The position numbers and the translations under genes are program-made. This document shows, piece by piece, positions 39,441 through 46,109 of a DNA stretch of 47,398 bases. The notes under the pieces were generated by a model, which ran no database searches, was not told the DNA's origin, and saw only the letters and a program-made list of their open reading frames with translations. This stretch comes from a virus. The stretch's first letter is position 1, and every line of letters starts with the position of its first letter. The stretch lies in the IMG/VR virus record IMGVR_UViG_3300042387_002109, positions 1-47,398 of that record, one strand, 5' to 3'.

Positions 39441-40073
39441 ATGAAATACCTATTATCACTCCTTCTATTAATTAGTTTTACTGTTTCAGCTCAAGATACA
39501 GTTACTATTACTCACAAAGCGTACAAAACAACTTATAGCAAATCCAAACATTACCCTGTCAAGGTTGAATGGTGGATAAGTAGAGCATCTATTACGTGTG
39601 ATGTTAAAGCAAAACGTGGAGATAAATTTATACCTGATCCTAAATTAGCTGCTGAAACTAATTTACAATCAGACTATACAGGTCAAGGATTTGATCGTGG
39701 GCATAACTTCCCAGCAGCAGACGCATCATGTGATCAAGTAATAAATGATGAGTCATTTTACTTCAGTAATATGACAGCTCAATACCCAGCACTCAATCGT
39801 GGTGATTGGAAAACATTAGAGGAAATGACACGCACCGAGGCTAAATTATATGACTCAGTTTATGTTTGGTGTGGTTCAGTAGGCGAAGTTAAGAAAATAG
39901 GTAAAGTATCAGTACCAAAGCAATGTTGGAAAGTATTATATACTAAACGTTTAAACACATATAGCGCATTTCTATTCGACAACAATACTACTAAAGCAGA
40001 TGGAGTTAAAAATAATGAAGTACCTTTAGAATTAGTCGAACAAATTTCTGGATTTAAATTTAAAGTTAAGTAA
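39441..40073 (+). CDS. Secreted DNA/RNA non-specific endonuclease (NUC1 family)
   Basis: A 210-residue protein with a signal peptide (MKYLLSLLLLISFTVSAQ, cleavage after about residue 17). 'GFDRGHNFPAAD' contains the DRGH active site (H88 as general base), and 'YFSNMTAQYPALNRGDWKTL' has the Asn ligands for Mg2+. The family (NucA, Serratia nuclease, EndoG) degrades DNA and RNA. Export to the periplasm means it cannot digest cytoplasmic host DNA directly; it may break down incoming rival DNA or released nucleic acid. ATG 39441 starts the signal peptide. Confidence 0.92.
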   Translation: MKYLLSLLLLISFTVSAQDTVTITHKAYKTTYSKSKHYPVKVEWWISRASITCDVKAKRGDKFIPDPKLAAETNLQSDYTGQGFDRGHNFPAADASCDQVINDESFYFSNMTAQYPALNRGDWKTLEEMTRTEAKLYDSVYVWCGSVGEVKKIGKVSVPKQCWKVLYTKRLNTYSAFLFDNNTTKADGVKNNEVPLELVEQISGFKFKVK

Positions 40074-40471
40074 TGTTCGTACCAAACCATTTACACCTAT
40101 TAGTTAAGGGTTATATTTCAAACCCACCAAAGTCAGAAGAAATACTAAACCAATGGTTTAGAGAATTAGTAAATAAAGTCGGAATGGTAGTTGTAGCAGG
40201 ACCTACCTCAGTATACGTTCATGAAGAAGGTAATGAGGGGATAACAGGTACTGTAACGTTAGCTACATCACACGCCTCAATACATGTTTGGGACGCTGCT
40301 AATCCTCCAATGTTCCAATTTGATCTATATAGTTGCTCAGACTTTACACCTGAGCAAGTACTGAATCACATTGATGAGCATTTCAGTTTACAATCAGCAA
40401 CATGGCAGTTTATAGATAGAAACAGTGATGAATTTAAGTTAATTGATAGTGGAAAGTGGAGGGCAGAATAG
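40073..40471 (+). CDS. S-adenosylmethionine decarboxylase-like protein (SpeD family)
   Basis: A 132-residue protein. 'NEGITGTVTLATSHASIHVW' matches the AdoMetDC cleavage region, where 'ESH' gives the pyruvoyl serine. Here it is TSH (T65 S66 H67), so the Glu is replaced. 'FQFDLYSCSDF' has C88 at the place of the catalytic Cys. Active enzymes self-cleave before the Ser and decarboxylate SAM for spermidine synthesis. Related proteins occur in marine phages. With nucleosidase, Apt and Prs in the same window, a SAM/adenine link is plausible. The start coincides with the nuclease stop. Whether it processes is uncertain. Confidence 0.75.
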   Translation: MFVPNHLHLLVKGYISNPPKSEEILNQWFRELVNKVGMVVVAGPTSVYVHEEGNEGITGTVTLATSHASIHVWDAANPPMFQFDLYSCSDFTPEQVLNHIDEHFSLQSATWQFIDRNSDEFKLIDSGKWRAE

Positions 40472-40485
40472 AAATTGTATATTCA
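40462..40485 (+). promoter_or_regulatory. Two-block phage promoter
   Basis: GGCAGAAT at 40462-40469 and TATATTCA at 40478-40485, starting 16 nt apart. The first block lies within the final codons of the SpeD-like gene. The next ATG is 17 nt downstream. Confidence 0.6.
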
Positions 40486-40502
40486 TCTCAAATAAATAAA
40501 AT

Positions 40503-40685
40503 ATGGCTATTCAAACAAAAGACGATGCACAGAGTAAAGCGGATAGGAGAGTAGATAGATCATTTTTTAAAACTACAAAACAAAAACCATTAATGGAAAT
40601 GAAATTCAGCGAAGTAATATCTTTGGCTGATCAGCTTGAGTGGCTTAGATTGAAGAGGATAGAGAAAGATAAACAATATAAATAA
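40503..40685 (+). CDS. Hypothetical small protein
   Basis: A 60-residue charged helical protein (basic N-terminus, ADRRVDRSFFKTTKQK; amphipathic C-terminus). Follows its own promoter and lies 6 bp before the next gene. No family recognised. Confidence 0.5.
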   Translation: MAIQTKDDAQSKADRRVDRSFFKTTKQKPLMEMKFSEVISLADQLEWLRLKRIEKDKQYK

Positions 40686-40691
40686 GTAAAC

Positions 40692-40883
40692 ATGACTAAC
40701 GACACAATGTATTTCAATTGTATGGCTATTGAAGAGTTGGTTCGTAGTATGGTTATGAGAGGTATAGACGACAACCTTAAATTAGTAGCTGCTGTGGATA
40801 AAGAATTCCGTCCCCAAAACTCATGGGAAATGGAGGTATATAGTGAAGCCATTATATATGCTAAGCAGGGAGTATTAAATTAG
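40692..40883 (+). CDS. Hypothetical small protein
   Basis: A 63-residue acidic helical protein (FNCMAIEELVRSMVMRGIDD). No recognised domain. It ends 2 bp before the promoter of the DUF932 gene. Confidence 0.5.
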   Translation: MTNDTMYFNCMAIEELVRSMVMRGIDDNLKLVAAVDKEFRPQNSWEMEVYSEAIIYAKQGVLN

Positions 40884-40885
40884 AA

Positions 40886-40916
40886 TTGGTCGGTCAAAAT
40901 TATTACGGTACATTCA
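40886..40916 (+). promoter_or_regulatory. Two-block phage promoter before DUF932 gene
   Basis: TTGGTCGGTCAAAAT at 40886-40900 and TACATTCA at 40909-40916; the GG block starts 17 nt before the -10-like box. It closely copies the sites at 23376 and 33336. A 29-nt A-rich leader with AAGG follows before the ATG. Confidence 0.65.
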
Positions 40917-40945
40917 ATGTATTAAATAATTAAAAAATAAAGGTT

Positions 40946-41737
40946 ATGTCAAACGAATTGAATTCAAACATTATGATGAGCAGTAACACTTACTCGCTCG
41001 AGCAGATCAAAGCAATTGCCCCATCAGTATTCACTACTGATAAAGCACCTCACCTCACAGACAAATACATTCAAACCCCAACATCACGTGTTGTGGAGGA
41101 TTTGATGAGTATGGGTTGGCAGGTAACTAAAGCCCAAGAAGTTAAAGCACGTAAAGGTAAAGGATTTCAAAAACACATGGTTGTGTTCCGTAATCCAGAA
41201 ATCATGATTAAGGGAGCTGATGGTGATGATTCATTCCCTCAAATTCTACTCACCAATTCACATGATGGTAAAGCAGCGTTCAACTTTAGAGTAGGTATCT
41301 TCAGGTTGGTATGTAGTAATGGATTGGTTATTAGTGATGCTGATTTTAACAATGTATCAATTAGGCACATTAACTACTCATTCGAAACATTGCAAACTAA
41401 GATTCAAGAGGTAATTGCTAAACTACCTAACCTGGTTAATAAGATTAACCTATTCAAACAAACAGAATTGACTGAAGCTCAAATGGCCGACTTCGCTCAG
41501 AAAGCAGCAGCACTCAGGACTAAACAGACCATTAACATTATGGATGTACTTACTCCTGATCGTCCACAAGATGCAGGTAATGACTTGTGGGTAGTATTTA
41601 ATCGCATTCAAGAGAAAGTAATTGGTGGTAACTACAAGTACGGGGGTAAGAATCGTAAAGCCCGTTCTGTTAAGAACTTCCAAAAGGACATTGAGCTGAA
41701 TGAGCAACTGTTTGAGTTGGCTGAGAGTTACCTTTAA
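40946..41737 (+). CDS. DUF932 family protein
   Basis: A 263-residue protein. 'VVEDLMSMGWQVTKAQEVKA', 'KHMVVFRNPE', 'ILLTNSHDGKAAFNFRVGIF', 'RLVCSNGLVI' and 'FNRIQEKVIGG' follow the DUF932 pattern (phage- and plasmid-encoded proteins of unknown function). It is less AT-rich than its neighbours and flanked by a strong promoter and a strong hairpin, so it is a single-gene unit likely to be highly expressed early. Its function is unknown; relatives lie near replication and recombination genes. Confidence 0.85.
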   Translation: MSNELNSNIMMSSNTYSLEQIKAIAPSVFTTDKAPHLTDKYIQTPTSRVVEDLMSMGWQVTKAQEVKARKGKGFQKHMVVFRNPEIMIKGADGDDSFPQILLTNSHDGKAAFNFRVGIFRLVCSNGLVISDADFNNVSIRHINYSFETLQTKIQEVIAKLPNLVNKINLFKQTELTEAQMADFAQKAAALRTKQTINIMDVLTPDRPQDAGNDLWVVFNRIQEKVIGGNYKYGGKNRKARSVKNFQKDIELNEQLFELAESYL

Positions 41738-41747
41738 TATATACTAG

Positions 41748-41769
41748 GTGGGGGTGTCAAAGCCCCCAC
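41748..41769 (+). terminator. GC hairpin after DUF932 gene
   Basis: GTGGGGG-TGTCAAAG-CCCCCAC, 11 bp after the stop. TACATTTA at 41771-41778 follows at once, 16 nt before the next ATG, so this is another joined hairpin and -10-like box. Confidence 0.75.
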
Positions 41770-41794
41770 TTACATTTATTTAAATAATAAGGTT

Positions 41795-42247
41795 ATGATG
41801 TTGAATGAACGAATAGAACAGTATACTCCAATTAAGTATAATCAATGGTATTGGTGGAGACGATTCAAATCGCGTGATACATTACACAAATATCAACCAC
41901 TTGAAGCCAAAATTAAAAATGGTGATTTTGAAGTAAGTGATTACCATTGGTGGAAGTTATGGGAAGATGAATTGGAGAAAGAAGCTATAACCAAATTGGA
42001 AGATCCTGATAAACAACATGAACTTAGATGTTTATTTGGAGAACGCAAACGTAGGTTAGCTGAAGACTATATTAAAGACGAAGCCAAGATACTAGAAGCA
42101 ATGTATAAAGACTTCCGTGTTGAGCTTAAAATGAAACAAGAAGAAGTAGAAGATGAAATGCTTCAGTTTGAAGGTACATTGTCAGAATTCTATTATTATA
42201 TTTATAACAAAAAGAAAACAAATGGAAATCAAAGACATCCTCAGTGA
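41795..42247 (+). CDS. Hypothetical helical protein
   Basis: A 150-residue, Trp/Lys/Glu-rich protein (NQWYWWRRFKSRDTLHKYQP), then long charged helices. No family recognised. The first of two ATGs (41795, 41798) is used; the choice changes one residue. It overlaps the next gene by 26 bp. Confidence 0.6.
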   Translation: MMLNERIEQYTPIKYNQWYWWRRFKSRDTLHKYQPLEAKIKNGDFEVSDYHWWKLWEDELEKEAITKLEDPDKQHELRCLFGERKRRLAEDYIKDEAKILEAMYKDFRVELKMKQEEVEDEMLQFEGTLSEFYYYIYNKKKTNGNQRHPQ

Positions 42248-42419
42248 ATTAATCACAGTAGCAACAAATGTATTGAATGAAAAAGGTCAACCTGAAAATT
42301 TCGATTTGGAAGACTTCATCTCAGCAATGGAAAGTTATTATGAAGAATTGGACGAGATAGGAGCATTTCATTTTGAAGATGAAGGTGACGGATATGAGTT
42401 TGACGAAGACGAATATTAA
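42222..42419 (+). CDS. Small acidic protein
   Basis: A 65-residue, very acidic protein (last third FHFEDEGDGYEFDEDEY). Such acidic small phage proteins often mimic DNA or block nucleic-acid-binding host proteins; this is inference. ATG 42222 is chosen over the longer frame because it gives the helical start MEIKDILSEL. Confidence 0.55.
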   Translation: MEIKDILSELITVATNVLNEKGQPENFDLEDFISAMESYYEELDEIGAFHFEDEGDGYEFDEDEY

Positions 42420-42438
42420 TCAATTAAATTAAAATACC

Positions 42439-42702
42439 ATGAATAGAAATCAGCATCGCCTCCTCAATGACATTCAAATAGCAGACATTACATCTCAGGT
42501 AGCTTACGATTTAATCAAGTATAAAACAGAAACAGCAGAAGTATTAATAGATCATTATTTGAGGGGTGATGCTGAGGGATTATTCGCTATAGTAAGTGAA
42601 TGGATTGAAGTGGCTGAAGATGAAATAAAAAGACAACTCAATATGGAGTTAACAGAAGATTCATTTGATGATGATAATTACACTCCAAGTTACGATTTTT
42701 AA
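42439..42702 (+). CDS. Hypothetical small acidic protein
   Basis: An 87-residue protein with helical core (ADITSQVAYDLIKYKTETAE) and acidic tail (ELTEDSFDDDNYTPSYDF). No domain recognised. It lies 1 bp before a small membrane-protein gene. Confidence 0.55.
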   Translation: MNRNQHRLLNDIQIADITSQVAYDLIKYKTETAEVLIDHYLRGDAEGLFAIVSEWIEVAEDEIKRQLNMELTEDSFDDDNYTPSYDF

Positions 42703-42703
42703 T

Positions 42704-42847
42704 ATGGTTGTAATATCTATCGTTATATTAACTTTAATAGTATTTGTATTTTCATTTACTTCATATATTGATAATAAACCAAAATCAAATAAGATAAGGA
42801 AGTGGTGGAGTAAATATATTACTGATTTAGATGATAATTATAATTAA
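42704..42847 (+). CDS. Very small membrane protein
   Basis: A 47-residue protein: one N-terminal membrane helix (MVVISIVILTLIVFVFSF) and a basic then acidic tail. Start chosen 1 bp after the upstream stop. No family recognised. Confidence 0.55.
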   Translation: MVVISIVILTLIVFVFSFTSYIDNKPKSNKIRKWWSKYITDLDDNYN

Positions 42848-42850
42848 TTT

Positions 42851-42875
42851 GGTGGGCAGCTTAAAGCTGCCTACC
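42851..42875 (+). terminator. GC hairpin with overlapping -10-like box
   Basis: GGTGGGCAGC-TTAAA-GCTGCCTACC, ten pairs with one G-U, 3 bp after a stop. Its last bases run into TACCTTCA at 42872-42879, a promoter-like box 15 nt before the next ATG. Near copy at 44202-44226. Confidence 0.7.
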
Positions 42876-42894
42876 TTCATTCAAATAATAAGTT

Positions 42895-43428
42895 ATGAAA
42901 ACATTAATAATTCATCCACACGACGAATCAACACATTTCCTAAAACCAATATACGAGAGTATACCTAATAAAACAGTTATTACTGGTGGTTGGGGTATTG
43001 TTGAAGTAAGGACTCTAATTTCAATGCATGATCGAATAATAATGATGGGTCATGGTTCACCCAAAGGTCTATTTGGAATTAATTTCAATCGTAGTTATGT
43101 TATAGATGAGGATACAGTAGACTCACTTCAATATAAAAAATGTATATTCATTTGGTGTCATGCTGATCAATTTGTAAAACAAAATGGTTTGAAGGGATTA
43201 TATAGTGGTATGTTTGTAAGTGAAGTAACTGAGGCATTAATATACAAATTAAAAGGCGATAAGCAATTAGTAACCGAATCAAATAACACATTTGCATTTA
43301 TGCTTGGTTCAGTTATTAACCAACCACTTCCCGAAATATATAAGCAAATCAAAAAGGATTATGGTTGGTTAGCGGAGAGAAATGAAATAGCTAAATATAA
43401 TCATGAAAGATTAGCTTTGGCAGAGTAA
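42895..43428 (+). CDS. Candidate caspase-fold (clan CD) cysteine peptidase-like protein
   Basis: A 177-residue alpha/beta protein. 'RIIMMGHGSPKGLFG' ends a hydrophobic strand with H53, and 'KCIFIWCHADQFV' ends the next with C88. This is the order and rough spacing (35 residues) of the His-Cys dyad in caspases and CHAT-type peptidases. A segment near 100-112 (GLYSGMFVSEVTEAL) would form the following helix. The N-terminal 'KTLIIHPHD' is strand 1. If active it would be a phage-coded protease. Alternative: a non-catalytic Rossmann-like protein. It follows a hairpin and box and ends in a promoter. Confidence 0.45.
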   Translation: MKTLIIHPHDESTHFLKPIYESIPNKTVITGGWGIVEVRTLISMHDRIIMMGHGSPKGLFGINFNRSYVIDEDTVDSLQYKKCIFIWCHADQFVKQNGLKGLYSGMFVSEVTEALIYKLKGDKQLVTESNNTFAFMLGSVINQPLPEIYKQIKKDYGWLAERNEIAKYNHERLALAE

Positions 43429-43442
43429 AGATACTACATTCA
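43419..43442 (+). promoter_or_regulatory. Two-block phage promoter
   Basis: GGCAGAGT at 43419-43426 overlaps the last codons of the caspase-like gene; TACATTCA at 43435-43442 starts 16 nt after the first block. The next ATG is 22 nt downstream after AAGGTT. Confidence 0.6.
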
Positions 43443-43464
43443 TTCAAACAAAAAAATAAAGGTT

Positions 43465-43749
43465 ATGCAAGACATTAATTATCCAATCGGATTTACTATT
43501 TTCAAGTTAGATGAAGATAAAGAAGAGTATACCGTTACTGGTTTCCTGGCTAAGGAGTACCGATTTAGGGATTTTGATGGTGCTTATGATCTTGAAGAGT
43601 ATATTCAAAAGCATATCGACTGTTCAGATATTACCTTTGACTCTGAGTATTGTCAGTTTTGGGCTTATACTAAAACTATTGAGCGAGCAAAGCAATTTGT
43701 TGATGATATAACTGCTTGGGTAACTAAAATAAAAGAATTAGTAAATTAA
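43465..43749 (+). CDS. Hypothetical protein
   Basis: A 94-residue alpha/beta protein with acidic centre (FRDFDGAYDLEEYIQKHIDC) and hydrophobic ends. 'TVTGFLAKEYRF' suggests a small beta domain. No family recognised. Own promoter upstream and another promoter after its stop. Confidence 0.55.
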   Translation: MQDINYPIGFTIFKLDEDKEEYTVTGFLAKEYRFRDFDGAYDLEEYIQKHIDCSDITFDSEYCQFWAYTKTIERAKQFVDDITAWVTKIKELVN

Positions 43750-43752
43750 ATA

Positions 43753-43776
43753 GGCAGAGTAAAGGTCATATATTCA
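43753..43776 (+). promoter_or_regulatory. Two-block phage promoter
   Basis: GGCAGAGT at 43753-43760 and TATATTCA at 43769-43776 (starts 16 nt apart). TATAAATA at 43777-43784 directly follows. The next ATG is 27 nt downstream through an A-rich leader. Confidence 0.6.
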
Positions 43777-43803
43777 TATAAATAAAAAATAAAAATAAAA
43801 ATT

Positions 43804-44193
43804 ATGAAAAAATCAACACTCCTCGCAGAATTCGATCAGACAGTTCATTTAGTAAGCTTTTCGATTTCATCAGTATTTACCAAAGACGATGTAATCCAAA
43901 TACTCAGAAATCTTGAAAGTGTACTTAAAGAGCATACAAGTGAAAATGAAGAAACGATACAAGATCGTATTGTTTTAACAACTGAACAACTCGATTCATT
44001 GATAGAGACAGTTACAAATGAAGTATCATCAATGGATGAATATATTATTGATGATTATGAATTGAGTATAAATGATAAAGAGATACAATTAGATAGTGTT
44101 AGTTTGAATGGTGATAGTATAGAGGAGAAAGTAAGTGAAGCCGTTCATGGTTGGTTAAATGATATGAATGATGAAGAAGATTGTGGTTGCTAA
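43804..44193 (+). CDS. Hypothetical acidic protein
   Basis: A 129-residue acidic protein with helices at both ends (DDVIQILRNLESVLKEH; KVSEAVHGWLNDMNDEEDC) and a C-terminal CGC. No recognised family; the acidic face and terminal cysteines are the only notable features. Ends 8 bp before a strong hairpin. Confidence 0.55.
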   Translation: MKKSTLLAEFDQTVHLVSFSISSVFTKDDVIQILRNLESVLKEHTSENEETIQDRIVLTTEQLDSLIETVTNEVSSMDEYIIDDYELSINDKEIQLDSVSLNGDSIEEKVSEAVHGWLNDMNDEEDCGC

Positions 44194-44201
44194 TTAAATT
44201 T

Positions 44202-44226
44202 GGTGGGCGGCTTAAAGCCGCCTACC
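44202..44226 (+). terminator. GC hairpin with overlapping -10-like box
   Basis: GGTGGGCGGC-TTAAA-GCCGCCTACC, a near copy of 42851-42875 with two compensating base changes that keep pairing (CAGC/GCTG becomes CGGC/GCCG). TACCTTCA at 44223-44230 overlaps its end, 15 nt before the next ATG. Confidence 0.75.
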
Positions 44227-44245
44227 TTCATCTAAATCAAATAAT

Positions 44246-44437
44246 ATGAATGAAATTCAAATGTATGATGCTATAACAGCATTCGGAAGACAAGTAATAT
44301 ATGATGTAATGGAGTTAGCAGCATGTTGTGATCTTAAGGTAGCACATAAGTCATTTAAAAGCCTAAATATGAATCGACATGCCGAGTGTATTGAATATAT
44401 GTTTAAAGCAGAATTGAATAAAAAATCAAATAAATAG
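44246..44437 (+). CDS. Hypothetical small protein
   Basis: A 63-residue helical protein with two adjacent cysteines (MELAACCDLKVAHKSFKSLN). No zinc pattern or family recognised. Confidence 0.5.
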   Translation: MNEIQMYDAITAFGRQVIYDVMELAACCDLKVAHKSFKSLNMNRHAECIEYMFKAELNKKSNK

Positions 44438-44440
44438 CTT

Positions 44441-44456
44441 GTGGTTCACACACCAC
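44441..44456 (+). terminator. Short hairpin, weak terminator candidate
   Basis: GTGGT-TCACAC-ACCAC, 3 bp after a stop. No T-run follows. A perfect palindrome CGTATATACG at 44468-44477 lies between it and the next promoter and might be an operator. Confidence 0.4.
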
Positions 44457-44480
44457 CCCACCTAATCCGTATATACGATT

Positions 44481-44504
44481 GGCAGGGTTAAGGTCATATA
44501 TTCA
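44481..44504 (+). promoter_or_regulatory. Two-block phage promoter
   Basis: GGCAGGGT at 44481-44488 and TATATTCA at 44497-44504 (16 nt apart). CGTATATACG (44468-44477) lies just upstream. The next ATG is 21 nt downstream. Confidence 0.6.
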
Positions 44505-44525
44505 ATCAAATAAAAAATTAAGGTT

Positions 44526-44870
44526 ATGGATATTAGAAAAATGATATTATCAGTTTATTTATATCAATTTGATAAGAAACTACACGTTAAAAGATTTATC
44601 AATGATGTAGCAACGTGTACTAATAGAGAAGATTTTATTACTTTACTTGATAAGTGGAATCATCACGAGCCCGAAAGAGTAGTAGATTATATTTTAAATG
44701 AGTATGAGGATTACACAGAAGAATATGTGGATAGACGTATTGCTTGGAGTTTAAGAACAGTAAAAGAAACAACAGGTGTGGAATTTACAATTGATTATAT
44801 TGATACCTATCAATACACAGATATGGAATTAAATGAATTAGAGTATCAATTATTTTCATGGGCAGAGTAA
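44526..44870 (+). CDS. Hypothetical protein
   Basis: A 114-residue acidic helical protein with many Tyr, Asp and Glu residues (VVDYILNEYEDYTEEYVDRR). No recognised domain. Ends SWAE, whose codons form the first block of the next promoter. Confidence 0.55.
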   Translation: MDIRKMILSVYLYQFDKKLHVKRFINDVATCTNREDFITLLDKWNHHEPERVVDYILNEYEDYTEEYVDRRIAWSLRTVKETTGVEFTIDYIDTYQYTDMELNELEYQLFSWAE

Positions 44871-44884
44871 TAGTCATATATTCA
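44861..44884 (+). promoter_or_regulatory. Two-block phage promoter
   Basis: GGCAGAGT at 44861-44868, inside the final codons and stop of the upstream gene, and TATATTCA at 44877-44884 (16 nt apart). The next ATG is 20 nt downstream. Confidence 0.6.
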
Positions 44885-44904
44885 ATCAAATAAAAAATTA
44901 AAGC

Positions 44905-45114
44905 ATGAAACTCGAAATTACACATTCACAAGTATCCCGCACAGCGTATTTCACTATTGAAGATGAAGATGGTAAGGAATACATTGTTAATTTTGCCGAA
45001 AATGATGTATTTGATGAATGGAGGGTAATGGATGAAGATGGTAAGGATATAGATCATGATGTTGATTTATATGATACATTAATAACAATGTGTAATGAAG
45101 AATTAAATAAATAA
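44905..45114 (+). CDS. Hypothetical acidic small protein
   Basis: A 69-residue protein with beta-strand character (TAYFTIEDEDGKEYIVNFAE) and an acidic C-terminal half. No family recognised. Ends 3 bp before the next gene. Confidence 0.5.
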   Translation: MKLEITHSQVSRTAYFTIEDEDGKEYIVNFAENDVFDEWRVMDEDGKDIDHDVDLYDTLITMCNEELNK

Positions 45115-45117
45115 GTT

Positions 45118-45327
45118 ATGACAGCACAAGAAAAAGCAGCACAATTAGCAGCAACAGCAGAATTGATAGTATTAGCAGAGGTAGGTTTTAAATTAACACC
45201 AACCGAACGTAACAGTATTGCTAAGCGCTATGCAATTAATTGTTGTGATGAGGTATTAGGGTTTATGGGTGCGGATAGAGGTTATTCATTTTGGGTTGAA
45301 GTAAAAACAGAATTGGAGAAAATATGA
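45118..45327 (+). CDS. Small helical phage protein, tandem copy 1
   Basis: A 69-residue protein starting MTAQEKAAQL, with a central 'AIAKRYAINCCDEVLGF'-like helix (read as NSIAKRYAINCCDEVL) and ending 'WVEVKTELEKI'. The next gene has the same plan. Family members are frequent in phages of Bacteroidota; role unknown. Confidence 0.6.
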   Translation: MTAQEKAAQLAATAELIVLAEVGFKLTPTERNSIAKRYAINCCDEVLGFMGADRGYSFWVEVKTELEKI

Positions 45328-45521
45328 CACCACAAGAGAAAGCAGATGAACTGTATGTTGGATATTGGCGTTTAACAAACAATGCAAGAATTGCTAAAGA
45401 ATGTGCATTGATGGCAGTTAATGAAATTATCAATAGTGAAAAATTTATTTGGGGTGGGTATAATAGAGATGAATATAGAAGATATTTTCAGGAAGTAAAA
45501 ATTGAAATAGAAAAACTATGA
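45324..45521 (+). CDS. Small helical phage protein, tandem copy 2
   Basis: A 65-residue protein: MTPQEKADEL at the start, 'ARIAKECALMAVNEII' in the middle and 'YFQEVKIEIEKL' at the end, parallel to the preceding gene. ATGA overlap with it supports tandem duplication. Confidence 0.6.
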   Translation: MTPQEKADELYVGYWRLTNNARIAKECALMAVNEIINSEKFIWGGYNRDEYRRYFQEVKIEIEKL

Positions 45522-45907
45522 GTACATTTAAAATTGATTTCTTTGAGTTAGCATTTCTAGCCGAGGCGTGTATACCGCCACGTCCAATTGCTCGAGCTAT
45601 GTTTTGGCAAAGCTTAACGGATAAGTATTGGTATGAAATGACCGAGGGTGAACGTATTCATTTATTTGAGTGGATGTGGAAGAATGGGGTGTATGAAGAT
45701 AGTTTGGAGACAGAAGAGGATACTCAAGTATTTCATGCTAGATTCAATCCAGATAATCAATATACGGTTACGACTGAGAAAATTGGTGTTACGGAAGTAC
45801 ATAGAGCATTTAAGATGGGGGATTATTATTATATAGGCAGAAATACATTAATATTAGATGATTATATTATGTCGATTGAGAAATATACACCTAAAAGAGA
45901 ATACTAA
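45518..45907 (+). CDS. Hypothetical protein
   Basis: A 129-residue soluble protein. 'LAFLAEACIPPRPIARAMFW' and 'MTEGERIHLFEWM' are helical; the rest is beta-like (VTTEKIGVTEVHRAFKMGDY). No family recognised. ATGA overlap with the upstream gene. Confidence 0.6.
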   Translation: MSTFKIDFFELAFLAEACIPPRPIARAMFWQSLTDKYWYEMTEGERIHLFEWMWKNGVYEDSLETEEDTQVFHARFNPDNQYTVTTEKIGVTEVHRAFKMGDYYYIGRNTLILDDYIMSIEKYTPKREY

Positions 45908-45908
45908 T

Positions 45909-46109
45909 ATGACAGTACAAGAAATAGAACAATTAGCCGAAACGCAATGGGAAGGATGTCATCATTGTGATGATAATGATAAGTACTTTTGGATTAATGG
46001 ATATGTAATTGGTTATTTACATGCTAGAGTAGATAATATAGAAGAGAAGATTGAATCAAGTCAAAATAAGATAACAGATATGTTTAATAATTTAATAAAT
46101 AAACTATGA
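45909..46109 (+). CDS. Hypothetical small protein
   Basis: A 66-residue protein with 'WEGCHHCDDNDKYFWINGYV' (one Cys-His-His-Cys cluster that might hold a metal) and a coiled-coil C-terminus. The start at 45909 lies 1 bp after the upstream stop; the longer frame starts inside the neighbour. Confidence 0.5.
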   Translation: MTVQEIEQLAETQWEGCHHCDDNDKYFWINGYVIGYLHARVDNIEEKIESSQNKITDMFNNLINKL

